Positions 12,061 to 23,714 of a stretch of DNA of 64,000 bases are shown here, piece by piece. Location: assembly GCF_051014685.1 (NCBI RefSeq), contig NC_135055.1, positions 2,604,001-2,668,000 of the forward strand. Reading direction: 5' to 3'. The position numbers were made by a program, and so were the translations under genes. The notes beneath the pieces are model-generated. The model was given only the letters and a program-made list of their open reading frames with translations, was not told the origin of the DNA and did not search any database. Every line of letters begins with the position of its first letter. The first letter of the stretch is position 1. Source of the DNA: Ptiloglossa arizonensis. Taxonomy: Eukaryota; Arthropoda; Insecta; Hymenoptera; Colletidae.

Positions 12061-12960
12061 ACGTCTCGCACCGTACCTTTGGTTAATTGGGCCGTGAGGA
12101 CCCGTTTGGAAAGTATACAAAAACAAAGAGTGCTCCATTGTTTTTTGGAGTTAAAAACGACGATCGACGCGATACGAAGTGCACTTGCAATTAAAGGCAA
12201 TTGAACCGAGGATAGTTTCAACCCCAAAGGGGTTGATTGGAGTGTATATCTAAGGCTCTTCGGAGACCTGGAGGTTCGAGGTGAAACTTCTGGATTGGAT
12301 ACCAAAGTTTGAAGTTTCTAGGGTCAGAAGGTGGTAATACACCGTCTCGTGCACTTGTTAATTAAGTAGAGTGCGAGGCTCTCGGGGGATCTTCAGAGGT
12401 TTGGGGTGAAACTTGCGAGGCTATCATCTTTCAAAGTTTCTGAGGCTACCGTCTCGTGTCTCGGTGAATCGGATAGATTGCGAGGCTCTTTAGGGATCTT
12501 CTATCTCTGGAGGTTTGAGGTGAAACTTTTGGATTGGATATTGGGGCTGCTTTTAAGTTTGTGGTAACACTTTTAGAGTAGATGTTAGGAGTAAATGTTC
12601 ACCATCTTTAAGTTTGTCCCATACCTTTGGTAATTATGTTAAGGACAGTTTGGATCTTTTTGAAGATTCGTATGAATACGAGGATTCTCTGTAAAATCTC
12701 TGTAGAATTCTCTGTAGAATCTCTGTAGAATTCTCTGTAGGTTCTTTAGGGAGCTTCTATCTGTAGAGGTTTGAAGTGAAACTTTTGGATTGGATATTGG
12801 GGCTGCTTTTAAGTTTATGGTAACACTTTTAGACTAAATGCTAGGAACAAATGTTCACCATTTTTAAGTTTGTCAGTTCCATACCTTCGGTAATCACGCT
12901 AGGGACAGTTCGGTTCTTTTTGAAGATTAATATGAAAATGAGGATTCTCTGTAGAATTAA
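12061..12960. repeat. Degenerate repeats including a 256-bp duplication
   Basis: Variants of GAGGTTTGAGGTGAAACTT recur through the region. A cleaner duplication is seen from TGGATTGGATATTGGGGCTG, whose GGATTGG lies at 12531 and 12787 (period 256 bp), running to a GAGGATTCTCTGTA motif in both copies. A short CTCTGTAGAAT repeat occurs near 12690-12740. Confidence 0.75.
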
Positions 12961-12999
12961 AAACAACCGTAACGATTGGTCAATACTGTACGAAATGTA

Positions 13000-13129
13000 T
13001 TGGGATGTTCGGAAAGTCATTTCGCTTTTTTTTGGTGAAAATGAAACACGATATTTTTAGTGTATAAACATTTTATTAAATTACATATTCTCCATTCTGG
13101 AAAACGAAATGACTTTCCGAATAACCCAA
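13000..13129 (+). mobile_element. Mariner-derived MITE, copy 1 (130 bp)
   Basis: A non-autonomous element flanked by TA dinucleotides at 12998-12999 and 13130-13131, as expected of mariner/Tc1 insertion. The terminal inverted repeats begin TTGGG(A)TGTTCGGAAAGTC and end ACTTTCCGAATAACCCAA. The inner part holds GAAACACGAT and AACATTTTATTAAATTA, shared with the other three copies. No transposase is encoded. The short frames reading through it on both strands are element shadows. Confidence 0.85.
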
Positions 13130-13131
13130 TA

Positions 13132-14948
13132 ATATCGTCGAAACGAAACGTGATCGAAAACAGTCCTAACCTTAAACTAAAGGGTCTTCTTATCCCTGTC
13201 ACACAAGTAGTGCACATCGTTAACGAAACGGCCAATCTACACCAGACAACGTAAAATACCCAATTGAAGGTAGGATCTGAGTCAAGTTGTGCTCATTCGA
13301 AGCCCAAGTGTGAAAATTCTCAAAGCCTACGATGCAAAAGTGCGCAGACGTTACATGAACCATCCTGTACCACAGGATCCGCTAACGCAACCCGATTGCA
13401 CAGTATCGTTATCGCATTAAGAAGGGAACCGGTGGAAAAAAAGCTTGTATCTAGGAATTTCAGAGCGCCACAAAGGAAATCAAAGACTTCTCTATCGATT
13501 CCGCCGCTCGGGCCCGAGCGAAAAGAATTCAATTTATACCTTCCGCAAAGATAACGTCGAAACGGTAGGTAGAGGTTCGCTCTCGGTCGCGCGCCTGCGC
13601 GGGGATATGTCCCAGGCACGGCGAGTTTGCTGAACGATACAAATCGACCTTATAAACGGTTTCCAAAGAGCCTTATCTCGGCGAGAAGATTTACGTGACG
13701 AGGAACAATGCACGATGGAAATATTAATCGTGGCAGGACGAGGTCGGGACCCAAGCCAGCAGCCACCTACCCATTTGTTGCTCGACTTCCTACGTGCTCT
13801 CGACTCCTCGAGAGCGCCTACCTGAACTCTAGTGCCCTTGTTAGTCGGTTATTATTATACCCGGTGGTGGAACACCTACCGCGATCCTCGTGATCGATCG
13901 TGCGCCGTGGAGACCGCGAACGAGAGGTCTCTCGGAAGCTGGGCGTATACGGTGTATATACCGGGGCCCAGACCGAGGGGATTCGAGAGAACAGAACCCG
14001 CGCGCGGCTTCGATTCCCTCTCCTCCCCCTCCCCCGCCCCTTTTCTTGCTTTCTATGCATTGTACCGGGTACTCGGAGAGAAGTAGCGATTTTTCGACGT
14101 GGCAAATGTTAAGCGGGACTTTCGCTTCCGCGTTACATCAGAGTGGCCGGGGGTCTTGAAAATTGAGTTGACTTTCATAAATATCGTTACACGGGGGGGC
14201 GCCCGGGCCTGTCAACGTATCTCGCGCCGCGCGGGAGACCATCGGAAGAGGAACGAAGAGCAGCAGGAGGAGCTGGAGGAGGAGGAGGAGTACATCGAGA
14301 TCCCGACGTCTCCACGGATTAAAGTTGGAATAAATCATTTCGTGTCCCGGACGAACGTACACGGGGGGGAGTCGACGCCTGGCAGAGGGCTATTCCCCCC
14401 CTCGGGTATCCCTCTCGGATGCAAATGAGCGCTAAGAGTGCGTTCACATCATTTATCTCGTTCCCTTGCCCCGACCCCGGTGCGGCCAAAGACCCGCCAG
14501 GTACCGTACAAGGGAACCCCGGGAGAACCCGGTAAATAAAATTATCGTGCGCCTAATGGTGGCACGTACGGCTTATCAAGTGGATGCCGTGTCGGTACGC
14601 TACGTGATCGCATTATGATACCGGGACGCGGGGAATGCACTTACGAAATCGGGCGACGATTAAAATACAATAGATTAGTGGAACCGGGGGAGGAGGGGCG
14701 AGATCACGCTCCCCCCACCTCCGGGCCCGCAAATTACCGCGGCGATTAAACGATCCCGCGGCGAACGTTTGCCCCGGACCCGGGCGACGAACGCGACTAC
14801 GGGGCACGGGTGAGAGGTGGGGGGCGATAAGTCGGGGCACCTTAAAAGCTTTTTCTGACCGTAACGAGTTACGTGTACCGCGTTTCCTGTTTTCTTTCTC
14901 CTTCGTTTTACCCACACCGGGTGGACAATGATGACCTTCGTACCAGTT
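13132..14948. other. GC-rich region with no convincing gene
   Basis: From about 13480 the sequence is very CpG-rich. Many open frames overlap in several phases on both strands (13264-13633, 13708-14159, 14099-14428, 14613-14972), which is typical of stop-poor GC-rich DNA. A GGAGGA-rich purine run lies near 14260-14290. No domain or coherent exon pattern was recognised. An enhancer or promoter role is possible. Confidence 0.4.
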
Positions 14949-15265
14949 TTTCATCCTTTTATAATTGTTCAAAGGGCGGGGAGGAACTTTTGAGGATTTT
15001 TCTTTACGATCGAGAGTAACCGAGGGGTTCTAAATTTGTAAGATACTTTGGTTTTTCATTCTTTTATAATTGTTCAAGGGACGGGGAGAACTGAAGGGTT
15101 CTGAATTTGTAAGATACTTTGGCTTTTCATTCTTTTATCATTGTTCAAAGAGCGGGGAGAACTGAAGGGTTCTGAATTTGTAAGATACTTTGGTTTTTCA
15201 TTCTTTTATAATTGTTCAAAGAGCGGGGAGAACTGAAGGGTTCTGAATTTGTATAATACTTTAAT
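14949..15265. repeat. 71-bp tandem array, about 4 copies
   Basis: TCTGAATTTGTA starts at 15100, 15171 and 15242, giving a 71-bp period. Each unit contains CATTCTTTTATAATTGTTCAAAG and GCGGGGAGAACTGAAGGG-like sequence. The first copy is longer because of extra sequence near 14985-15025. Confidence 0.88.
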
Positions 15266-15266
15266 G

Positions 15267-15294
15267 TTTTTTTTTTTTTTTTTTTTTTTTTTTT
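15267..15294. repeat. Poly-T tract (28 T)
   Basis: An uninterrupted run of T directly after the 71-bp array. It could be a simple repeat or the remnant of a retroposed poly-A tail, but no flanking target-site duplication was identified. Confidence 0.9.
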
Positions 15295-16075
15295 GGTTCG
15301 ATCGGTCGATTATTTTCATTCCTCTTGCTTGACATTTGGAAGTGCACGTACAAGATAAACAAGATACGGTGATAATTGTGCGAACGAGACGAGATACGGT
15401 TAAAATGTTGTTAACCTAACCTCGTTACGAACGAGTGTACTGTATATAGAGTATTGAGAAATATGTTACCCGCGTTTGAATTTATTCGAATGATTTTCGT
15501 GGACCTAAACGAACGGGTTTTTCTGTTCCTACTATCGTGGTAATTTGATGGTAAATACTGGTGTAAAATAGACCTTGAGAGGAATTGAAAACAATAAAAT
15601 CGTTTACGTATTGTGTAAACATACTGAATACGTTTTGAAATATTGCATTTTCAGTCTGCGTCGTTTTCGACCCACCAGAGCGAATTTTATCTTCGAACCG
15701 ACACGACCGGAGTAGTCGCTTGTTCGAACCAACGAGCCTCCACAACTTTTTCCAATCTTAATAACACACGCGAACCATCCTCTTCCATATAATCCGTTTC
15801 ACGTCGTAGGCAACGGTGATTTTCATACAAGTTTTTAGTCCCCGTATAATTCCCCGAGCAGCGTTTACCTTTTAATTACAATTATACACAATTGGAGAAT
15901 CACCATCCGAAATGAGATAATCGATGGTATTGAAAGTCACTAGCGCGGTTTTTCCCTCTCTTTCGCCATTTACCGTTTCTTTCCGCGTATAAAAGTAGCA
16001 GACTATCTCAATCCGAAATTGCCACATCACTTGGCAATTAACTCTTACACAACCGTCGAACCGTGCAAAAAGACA
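15295..16075. other. Non-coding sequence, no gene recognised
   Basis: AT-rich to mixed. Minus-strand frames at 15482-15745 and 15872-16237 have no recognised domain. Nothing supportable was found. Confidence 0.4.
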
Positions 16076-16114
16076 GATGGATGGATAGATAGATAGATAG
16101 ATAGAGAGAGATAG
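16076..16114. repeat. GATA microsatellite
   Basis: GATG/GATA tetranucleotide repeats run into GAGA units (GATGGATGGATAGATAGATA and so on). Confidence 0.9.
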
Positions 16115-18435
16115 CAAAAGAGAAAGAAGAAGAAGAGGAAAAAAAACGAAAAACAAAATCGAAGCACCGCGAGGGCTTCTAATCGATCGGCGAAGACCGA
16201 CGCTTAGATCGATGCTATCGTGTTCGCGATTATTCATCGAACAATCGATGATTAATGATCCGTTGATCGGGAGGAAGAAGATTAATTAAGTTCCACCGCG
16301 GACGAGCCGGGCATTTACATCAGTTAGCCGCGTTACAAGAAACATGCGAGAAGCATCCGCGGAGAATTTATTGCTCCGAGCCACGGATCCCCGTGTGCTT
16401 GTGAATGCGCCTTAAGGCGCGTGCTGCTGTCACGGGGATCGCCGCAGTGACAGTCGGCACGGTAACTGTCTTCATTGGTGATTGACATCACGATCGCGGA
16501 GCGCATGGTGTTCCTCGCGCCCGACGGACCGGCTCAACGGATACAAAAAGAGCCGCGTCGGTCTCCTTTCGTTTCAGCATCACCACGTGCCGAACAAGCC
16601 GGGGCTTTTCTGCGCTTTTTGCCGCGCACGGCATTGTGCGGGACGACGAGACGAAAAACAAAGCGGCGAGTGACGTGTCCGCGTCGAGATTTCTTTTCTT
16701 TTTTTCTTTTTCCTTTATTTTTCGCGGCGTGTACACGTCGCGTGTAATTGTTCGGATCGAAGCCTCGGTACGGTCACCCGGAACGCGTTTTGAGAATCTA
16801 CTAGGTGCAGGAGCTTGTAAATCCCGAGCACCCGGTCGAGGTTCAGAGATTGCGTTGCGTTGCAACTGCACTCGATGCAGCTCGCTATTCAATAGCGCGG
16901 GGATGATGCAAGAGGGGAGTGGATTTTCCCAATGTCTTTAAGAATAGATCGTATTGTTCGAAATAAAGTAATGTATTGTACAACGGACAAAAATACGCGA
17001 CGATTTCGGCGCGTTGAGAACGAATTGTTTATTCGCGATTTTGGCTATGATTTCTGGGTAGCAATATTTGGAACGTCCGTTTCGGTAATGTTTGAAATTC
17101 AAAGTTGAAAAAAAAAATATATACCGAACATCTTAAAATTTCGCCGATAGATTTGTTCACGTTTCGAGAAAGTACGTAAAAATTTTCGAACAATTGTCTC
17201 TTGCACTTTTTACGTTATTAAGTGTTCATTCTAGCATGTGGCGAACAGTTTGTCTTCGTGGCGGCCATGATTGGTGTCTCGTTCTATCCATTCGAGATAG
17301 AAGAGTTCGAGAAAATTTTAATCTAAATAAACGTGACTGTAATCCATAACGAAATGATTTATATAAAATATGAAATTCGACAAAACGATAACCCTGCAAG
17401 AAAAATTGATTTTTTCCAAACTTTTGGAAGTAGTATTATCTATATTTCTAATTTATACCTGACATTTAATACTGGCAATAAAAATGATGAAAAGTAAAAT
17501 TAACGATACATTAATGCCTGCTGTAGGAATATTTTTATATTAGAAATTATTTCTATTAATCAACAGTATTTTTCCCAAACGATTTTAAGGAGATTTGATT
17601 TTTCCACGCATAAGTCGAGGTACCTACACAACACGGTTGAACGAATATTTGGAAAATATTCTATCGGTATTGTAAACAGACCAGACCCGCGACGAAAGTC
17701 GTATTTCCTATTTCGACGCGTTTATTTGCGTTGAAGTTGTCTCGAGAGCGAAGTACACTGTGCGAGCATACGGCGCGATGCAAAAGCGGGGTTTTGTTAT
17801 TACAGTCGATGCAGAAATCACGACGGAGAAACCGCGAGGACCGAGGAGGTCGTCGCGGTTAGGTTTCGATCAACTTCTGGAGGGAGAAGAGGGTCGCGGT
17901 TTCAAAATGGCCGTCGATGGACCGCGAAGGTGCACGTGTAATGAGATGAATCGAAACTGCTTACCGCATTAGAATGGTATTCGTCGTTAATGTGGCGCGT
18001 GGGACGTCTGTACATAGTCCAATCTGAACGACAAATTAGCAACGTGTAAACTTTAGAATTTATACGCACGTCGATGGCAGACAACCGACAAATAGATATA
18101 AGATCTAGTATTCGTCGAAGTGAAATTGTTCAGTGTTCTCGTGTATTCGTCATTAACGATCTGTAACTTTAACCCCTAACAAGAGAAAAAATACTTTGCA
18201 TTTTATTTCTCAATTTACAGACCTGTTCAATGGATTCTACAACTTTGAGTGAACTCTAACAATTTTCAATTTCTGAATCATTATTGGCCTTGGTTAAATC
18301 TGTGTTAGGTAGACTACAGGCCCATATTAGCACTAAACAAAGTAGTGCGGAATGCAGTTCTGTCTTTAGGTCTGTTAGAAAATAGTGGAATTATGTAAAT
18401 AAATATCTATGTTAATAGATTTATGGTAGGTAGCC
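16115..18435. other. CpG-rich then AT-rich non-coding sequence
   Basis: About 16250-16920 is CpG-rich, with overlapping open frames on both strands (16475-16941 plus, 16488-16892 minus) and no domain. After 16930 the sequence is AT-rich. A 70-residue plus frame at 17760-17972 has no recognisable motif. From about 18420 short GGTCTGG(A/T)(C/T)TAG motifs lead into the next array. Confidence 0.4.
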
Positions 18436-19285
18436 ATGTCTGGGTCAGGTGTGAGTCAGGTTTGGGTTAGGTCTGGACTAGGTCTGGATTAGGTCCTAAT
18501 ATCTATGCTTCTTTTGGTCAGCTATATGTTATATCCACGTCTTTTGATCAATTCTATGTTATGTCCATGTCTTTTGGTCAATCCTATGTTATGTCCATGT
18601 CTTTTGGTCAGCTCTATGTTATATCCACGTCTTTTGATCAATTCTATGTTATGTCCATGTCTTTTGGTCAATCCTATGTTATGTCCATGTCATTTGGTCA
18701 GCTCTATGTTATATCCATGTCTTTTGGTCAATCCTATGTTATGTCTACATCTCTTGGTCAGGTCTATGCTATGTATATACGTTTTTTGATCAGCTCTATG
18801 TTATATCCATGTCTTTTGGTCAATTCTATGTTATGTCCGTGTCTCTTAGTCAGGTCTATACGTCTTTTGGTCAGCTCTATGGTTATATCCATGTCTTTTG
18901 GTCAATTCTATGTTATGTCCATGTCTCTTGGTCAGGTCTATGCTATATCTATACGTCTTTTGGTCAGCTTCATTGCGTCCACATCTTTTGGTCATCTCTA
19001 TGTTATATCCATTCGTTTTGGTCAACTTTATGTTATGTCCACATCTCTTGGTCAGGTCTATGCTAAATCTATACATTTCTCGGTCAACTCTATGTTATAT
19101 CCATGTCTTTTGGTCAATTCTATGTTACCTCCATATCTCTTGATCAGATCTGTGCTACGTATATACATCTTTTGGTCAGTTCTACGTTACATTTGCGCCT
19201 TTTGGTCAGCTCTAACTTGTACCCAGGTCTCTTGGTCAAGTCTATATTATACCCACGTCTCTTGGTCAGACCCTCGGTAGGTATA
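18436..19285. repeat. 30-bp minisatellite
   Basis: The unit is close to CTATGTTATGTCCATGTCTTTTGGTCA and recurs about every 30 bp. Because 30 is a multiple of three and the consensus lacks stops, a 239-residue plus-strand frame (18561-19280) with ten-residue repeats runs through it, and the other plus frames are also partly open. I read the frames as a by-product of the repeat. Several units carry a 27-33 bp length variant. Confidence 0.9.
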
Positions 19286-21778
19286 CGCTACACCCCGGTT
19301 AGGTCTGCGTCAGGTCCGTTAAAAAGACATCCCCATCGCATCCACGTAGCCAACGCTCGCTACTTTCCCGCATTTTAATCCCAACACCCGTATCTCACTC
19401 CTTTCGACCCCGAGTATCGATACCCGGTGTTAAGCCCTCTTCTAGAAACCAGCCCCACCGCGCTGAATGGACTCTTGCACTTTAAACGGCCATTATCTCG
19501 TGACTTTTGACTCTCCGGTATCGGTCCTCGGACGCACGTTTCGCAGTCAGCCGCGGCCACGTACCAACGCTTCGACACGCCTCTCTCTCCCGGCGTTGAA
19601 ACCTCTATCTGGTAGCCGGATCGATACTCGCGAATAAACGCTACGTGGAAACGATGGAAATGGACAATTCGGGAGATTAGAGCGCGTTCGGCGGACGGTG
19701 TTATGCGCGCTTTAAGCGGTTACGTCCCGCTAACATCTCCCATAAACTTCGCGTCGAAACGCCGCGCGGCTGCCTTCGAACAGGACTTTACGCGGCTCTC
19801 GGGGCCGCTAGATACGCCTAGAGAATGTATATCTCTGGCTGTATCTGCGCCGAGGCAATGAATGGATGCGTTGCGTTGCAGCCGGATAATTGGGAAGATT
19901 GTACCGCGCGGGTTATGCACTTTAGCGTCCGTCTTTCGCCTAGCCAGAACCCTCTCAGTTGAGTCTCCGGTGGAGAGACTCTCAGCCTGTTTGTCCCAGT
20001 GCCTTTTACACGAGACGCTGAGCCGCTACGGTCCCTTGCCATCTCGCGTCCGGTATCTCTCCGCTCTGCTGGCCGCCATTAAAAACCATGAAATAGGGCT
20101 GTCGAAACGCTCCGACCAACGTGGCGCAATCGTAACTGTTTAGAGGTAAGAGAACGCCTGATGCGGCTTAGTTTAATATCGAGATAATTGGCCATTCTTG
20201 CCGGCTGACATTTGCGGTTGAATCCACCGAGGACGGAGCACTTTCGAATATTTTGAATTACTCGATCCCGTGATGTCGATTCACAACGACCCGGGGATTC
20301 GTTCCAATCGAACAGATCGAGTTCCGATTGGACGAATTGGAGGATCGAGATTACTGGGGTAAGGATGGGGTAGCTTCGTGCGAGGACGTTCTTAGTCAAC
20401 GAAGGATGGTTACTCGGTTAACGAGACTGGGAAATTTACTTTTACGTGTGATGTGGTATTCGTGCCGAGACGAAAAACTAAGGGGGCTCACGTTTATCTT
20501 GTAAACGGGACGCAGACAGCTTTCTCGAGGTCTTTCAAGACACTTTTACGACCTACAAATTATGTTCATATATATATAATCTTATACAAAATTTGACAGT
20601 AGACCTAGGTATCGTGATGGAAAATGTTCCTGATGCAAAGTATTGATATTATTCTTGAATAGTAAGATACTTACAAGTAAATTTTAAGAATCCTAATAAT
20701 CCAATAGCGAACGCACTCGAGCTCGTTCGATTCAGCTTCCGAAATCCACCGAAAATACTTCGAGTACACCACCATATTCCAAATGTTTAAATACGTGATA
20801 AAATAAATCTCCAGCGTGGTACCGTATTCTATTTCCAAGCATTGTCAAAACACATACCCCGGCGCACCATTTATGAAAACATGGACACGAAAGTACAAAC
20901 TGGGGTAATATTTCGTTCGTGTTCCTAAATAATAGCTACATCGTGGTCCGGTTAACAATATTTCCTTCTGCGTGCGTATTTTTTCCTCTTCTCTTCTTTC
21001 ATTTCGCACGAAACACTTGGTTTTCTTTCCAGCGTGGAATCCAGACTCGATAAAGTGGTAATATTATTGTTGCGCGGCTAGAACGGGAACGTGGCCCAAC
21101 AGATTAAACGGTCCCGGTTTTCTACAGTGCATTAGACGCGTGTACCGAATCCCCAGAGTGCGATTTCTGGTTCCACGGGACTACGGTGAGAAGAATGCGC
21201 CCAACCGGCGTCCGCGTAAGAACAGGATCTACGGATATCGATATCGATGTGGATCAGTGTGGCAGTGGTGCACTCGGAAGCCAACGCGACTGCACGCGGA
21301 GCAGAGATCGTTAAATCCGCTATCTGACAGCAATACTTTAACTCCTTTGCGCCGATATATCGCGCCAACGCTATAAAATCCTATTGTAAACGGTACACCG
21401 TGGCCTAATCTCGCCATTGGCTCGTATTCTCCTTTTGCACGGAGGCTCATTAACTGATCGTGCACGTGCTGGGATTTTGTCAGGTGCCTTTTCCGTGTTG
21501 ACCGCGTCGAGGATAAATTTTATTCGTTGGACGCTGCTCGAGCCAGAGGGAGACTCCTCGGTATTGAAACCGATAAAGTACCGGTATTTTCGCGGGATTG
21601 TGCCGCGAACACCATGGAAACTCGAACGACACGCCGGCAACGCGAAACGGTGAGTTAATTTATCGATACACCGTTTCTCGATTCATCGATCGACGAACGA
21701 CCAATGATGATTATGTTAATGACATTTCCTCGTTCGGAGGAAATCTTCACCGGGCAATGAATGCGTAAGTTTTATCAT
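19286..21778. other. Mixed sequence with a CpG-rich core, no gene recognised
   Basis: About 19560-20400 is CpG-rich with overlapping short frames on both strands. A TA microrepeat lies near 20570. Frames at 21132-21653 overlap on both strands without recognisable features. Nothing supportable was found. Confidence 0.4.
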
Positions 21779-22350
21779 TCTCGTTTGTTCTCTTGTCTAA
21801 TTTTTCATTTATTAAAATTGGTTATATTCGTTATAAATACCTTAGATAAACATGTTCTTATTTATTAATAATAAGTGCTTCTTGGACAATAAACTCTCAA
21901 CTCTGAAGCACAAGCTCCACTTGTTACACTCTTGATAATAATAATAGATTGCTCGATAAGTTTTGTGGTTCTCGTAAGTTTTCTTTTCTCTAAGAGATCA
22001 ATATTTTGTTTATTAAAATTGGTTATATTCGTTATAAATACCCTAGATAAACATGTTCTCATTTACTAATTAATAAGTGCTTCTTGAACAATAAACTCTC
22101 AACTCTGAAGCACAAGCTCAACTTGTTACACTCTTGGCAATAATAATAGATTGCTCGATAAGTTTTGTCGTTCTCGTATGTTTTCTTGTCTCAATAAGAA
22201 ACCAATTTTTTATTTATTAAAATTGGTTATATTCATTATAAATACCCAAGATAAACATGTTCTTATTTACTAATAATAAGTGCTTCTTGAACGATAAACT
22301 TTCAACTCTGAAGCACAGCTACTGTTTGACGAACATGCGTGAAGTTTCAT
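21779..22350. repeat. 201-bp tandem array, about 2.8 copies
   Basis: ATTAAAATTGGTTATATTC recurs with GTTATATTC at 21821, 22022 and 22226 (period 201-204 bp). Each unit contains CTCTCAACTCTGAAGCACA, and the first two end in GATTGCTCGATAAGTTTTGT. The third copy is cut short just before a mariner MITE. Confidence 0.9.
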
Positions 22351-22583
22351 GTATTGGGTTGTTCGGAAAGTCATTTCGTTTCCCAAGATGGAGAACATAT
22401 AATTTAATAAAATGTTTATACAATCTAAAAACAATCGTGTTTCATTTTCACCAAAACAAAAAACGAAATGACTTTCCGAACGACCTAATAGATTCGTTCG
22501 TATATTTACGGTTATTCAAAGTTGAAGGATCGTAGTATTTTTTTTTTACAATGAAAATAAACGACAAAACTTATCGAACAATC
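22149..22583. mobile_element. Second mariner-like inverted-repeat pair, with a nested MITE
   Basis: GATTGCTCGATAAGTTTTGT starts at 22149 after a TA. Its inverted form, ending TTATCGAACAATC, lies at about 22560-22583 and is followed by TA (22584-22585). The arms match over roughly 20 bp with one difference. This suggests a second mariner/Tc1-like non-autonomous element, distinct from the MITE at 22354-22488 that lies inside it. A further left-type arm at 21947 belongs to the preceding tandem unit, so the true left border is uncertain. Confidence 0.5.
22354..22488 (-). mobile_element. Mariner-derived MITE, copy 2 (135 bp, reverse orientation)
   Basis: Flanked by TA at 22352-22353 and 22489-22490. 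The ends are TTGGGTTGTTCGGAAAGTC and ACTTTCCGAACGACCTAA. The interior (AATTTAATAAAATGTTTATA, ATCGTGTTTCATTTTCACC) is the reverse complement of the interior at 13000-13129. No coding capacity. Confidence 0.88.
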
Positions 22584-22589
22584 TAGTAT

Positions 22590-23714
22590 ATCGCAATCGA
22601 TTCTCGATGAGAATTACAAGTACTCGGAATTAGCTACGTATGATGAACCAATACGAGTACTTGTATTCGTTTTCGAGTTCAACTATATTAGTTAAATCTC
22701 TCCTAAGAAGTTTGCACGATTATTTATACGTGAATCGCATCGGGTACTACACTTTACGATTTCTTCGTATACTTTGCACCAGAGAGCTTTCTTTGCATTA
22801 ACTATTTCGAAAATCCACCCGACAGATCAATGCCAAACTTAGATGTTACCTATAAAAAAAGATACAATTTCAAGATACGTAAATAACATTTGAATACTTA
22901 GTTAATAACTTTTCACGCAACCTTTTCCTGATCCGACGAGACCGATAAGAAACATTTGTTCTCCAAAGGGAAATATCAATTACCGAAAGAAAACTTCACG
23001 ACGCAAAGGTGAGTACACGCTGTTATTGAGCTAACGTCGAAATTAAACACAGAGAACACGATCACTCTCAACTCGATATTGTCCACCTTTTGTGCTCTGC
23101 GAGCATCGTAATCGTAACATTGGATCTACAATCATGAGCGTTCAATTTTAGTAGCGTCGTAGAAAGCGATAAAATTCTCCCCTGGCAAGGGACGCGTTGT
23201 CAACGATAAGTTGCATAACCGATCGATAACGATCGTCAGATTCGTCCCTTCGATACGCAACGAACGATCGATCGGCAGTACCGGGACTGGCTGCAAGCGC
23301 GTACATACAAATCGGTGGCACGGCTTCCTGTATCGTATTATTTATTGAATCTATGCAGTAACGGTGCATGCATCTCCTCGTGCGCGCGACGCTCTAACCG
23401 ACGCGCGTGCATTGTTTACACCGGCGGTGTGCATCGTGGCTACGTGCAGTATGGTTGCGAGTTGTGGCCATTGAAATGGCGTTCCACGAATGTGTGAAAC
23501 GCGCGGCACGGAGCGGCTACGATACAAATAGAATCGCATTACGAGACGACGCATCGGTGTCGCTTGTTTGGAGAAGAAGGTTTTATTTGCAGATTGTTGT
23601 AACTAAATTGGCACGTAACGCGTTAACCGCAAATAGTATCGCGTTTACTCGCTCGGCTCGTCGAGGCGGTGAATTTTCGCGCGGGCCTTCTTCTTTCTTC
23701 CTGTTGCCTCTACG
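22590..23714. other. Non-coding sequence, no gene recognised
   Basis: AT-rich to about 23100, then mixed. Short overlapping frames lie at 23148-23742 on both strands. None has a domain. Nothing supportable was found. Confidence 0.4.

Noticed and set aside
14099..14428. 109-residue frame with a glutamate-rich run
   Set aside because: The glutamates come from a GGAGGA-rich purine tract. Several other frames are open over the same GC-rich bases.
15267..15294. Poly-T as the tail of a retroposed gene
   Set aside because: No open frame, processed-gene sequence or target-site duplication was found beside it.
18561..19280. 239-residue plus-strand open frame
   Set aside because: It is a direct read-through of a 30-bp minisatellite with ten-residue repeats, and neighbouring frames are open too. 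No evidence for a real protein.
19286..19380. Minus-strand MRWG segment, considered as the downstream GTPase exon (RWGEGF region)
   Set aside because: The following residues do not resemble the FVLVYDI strand, and no acceptor fits phase 0.
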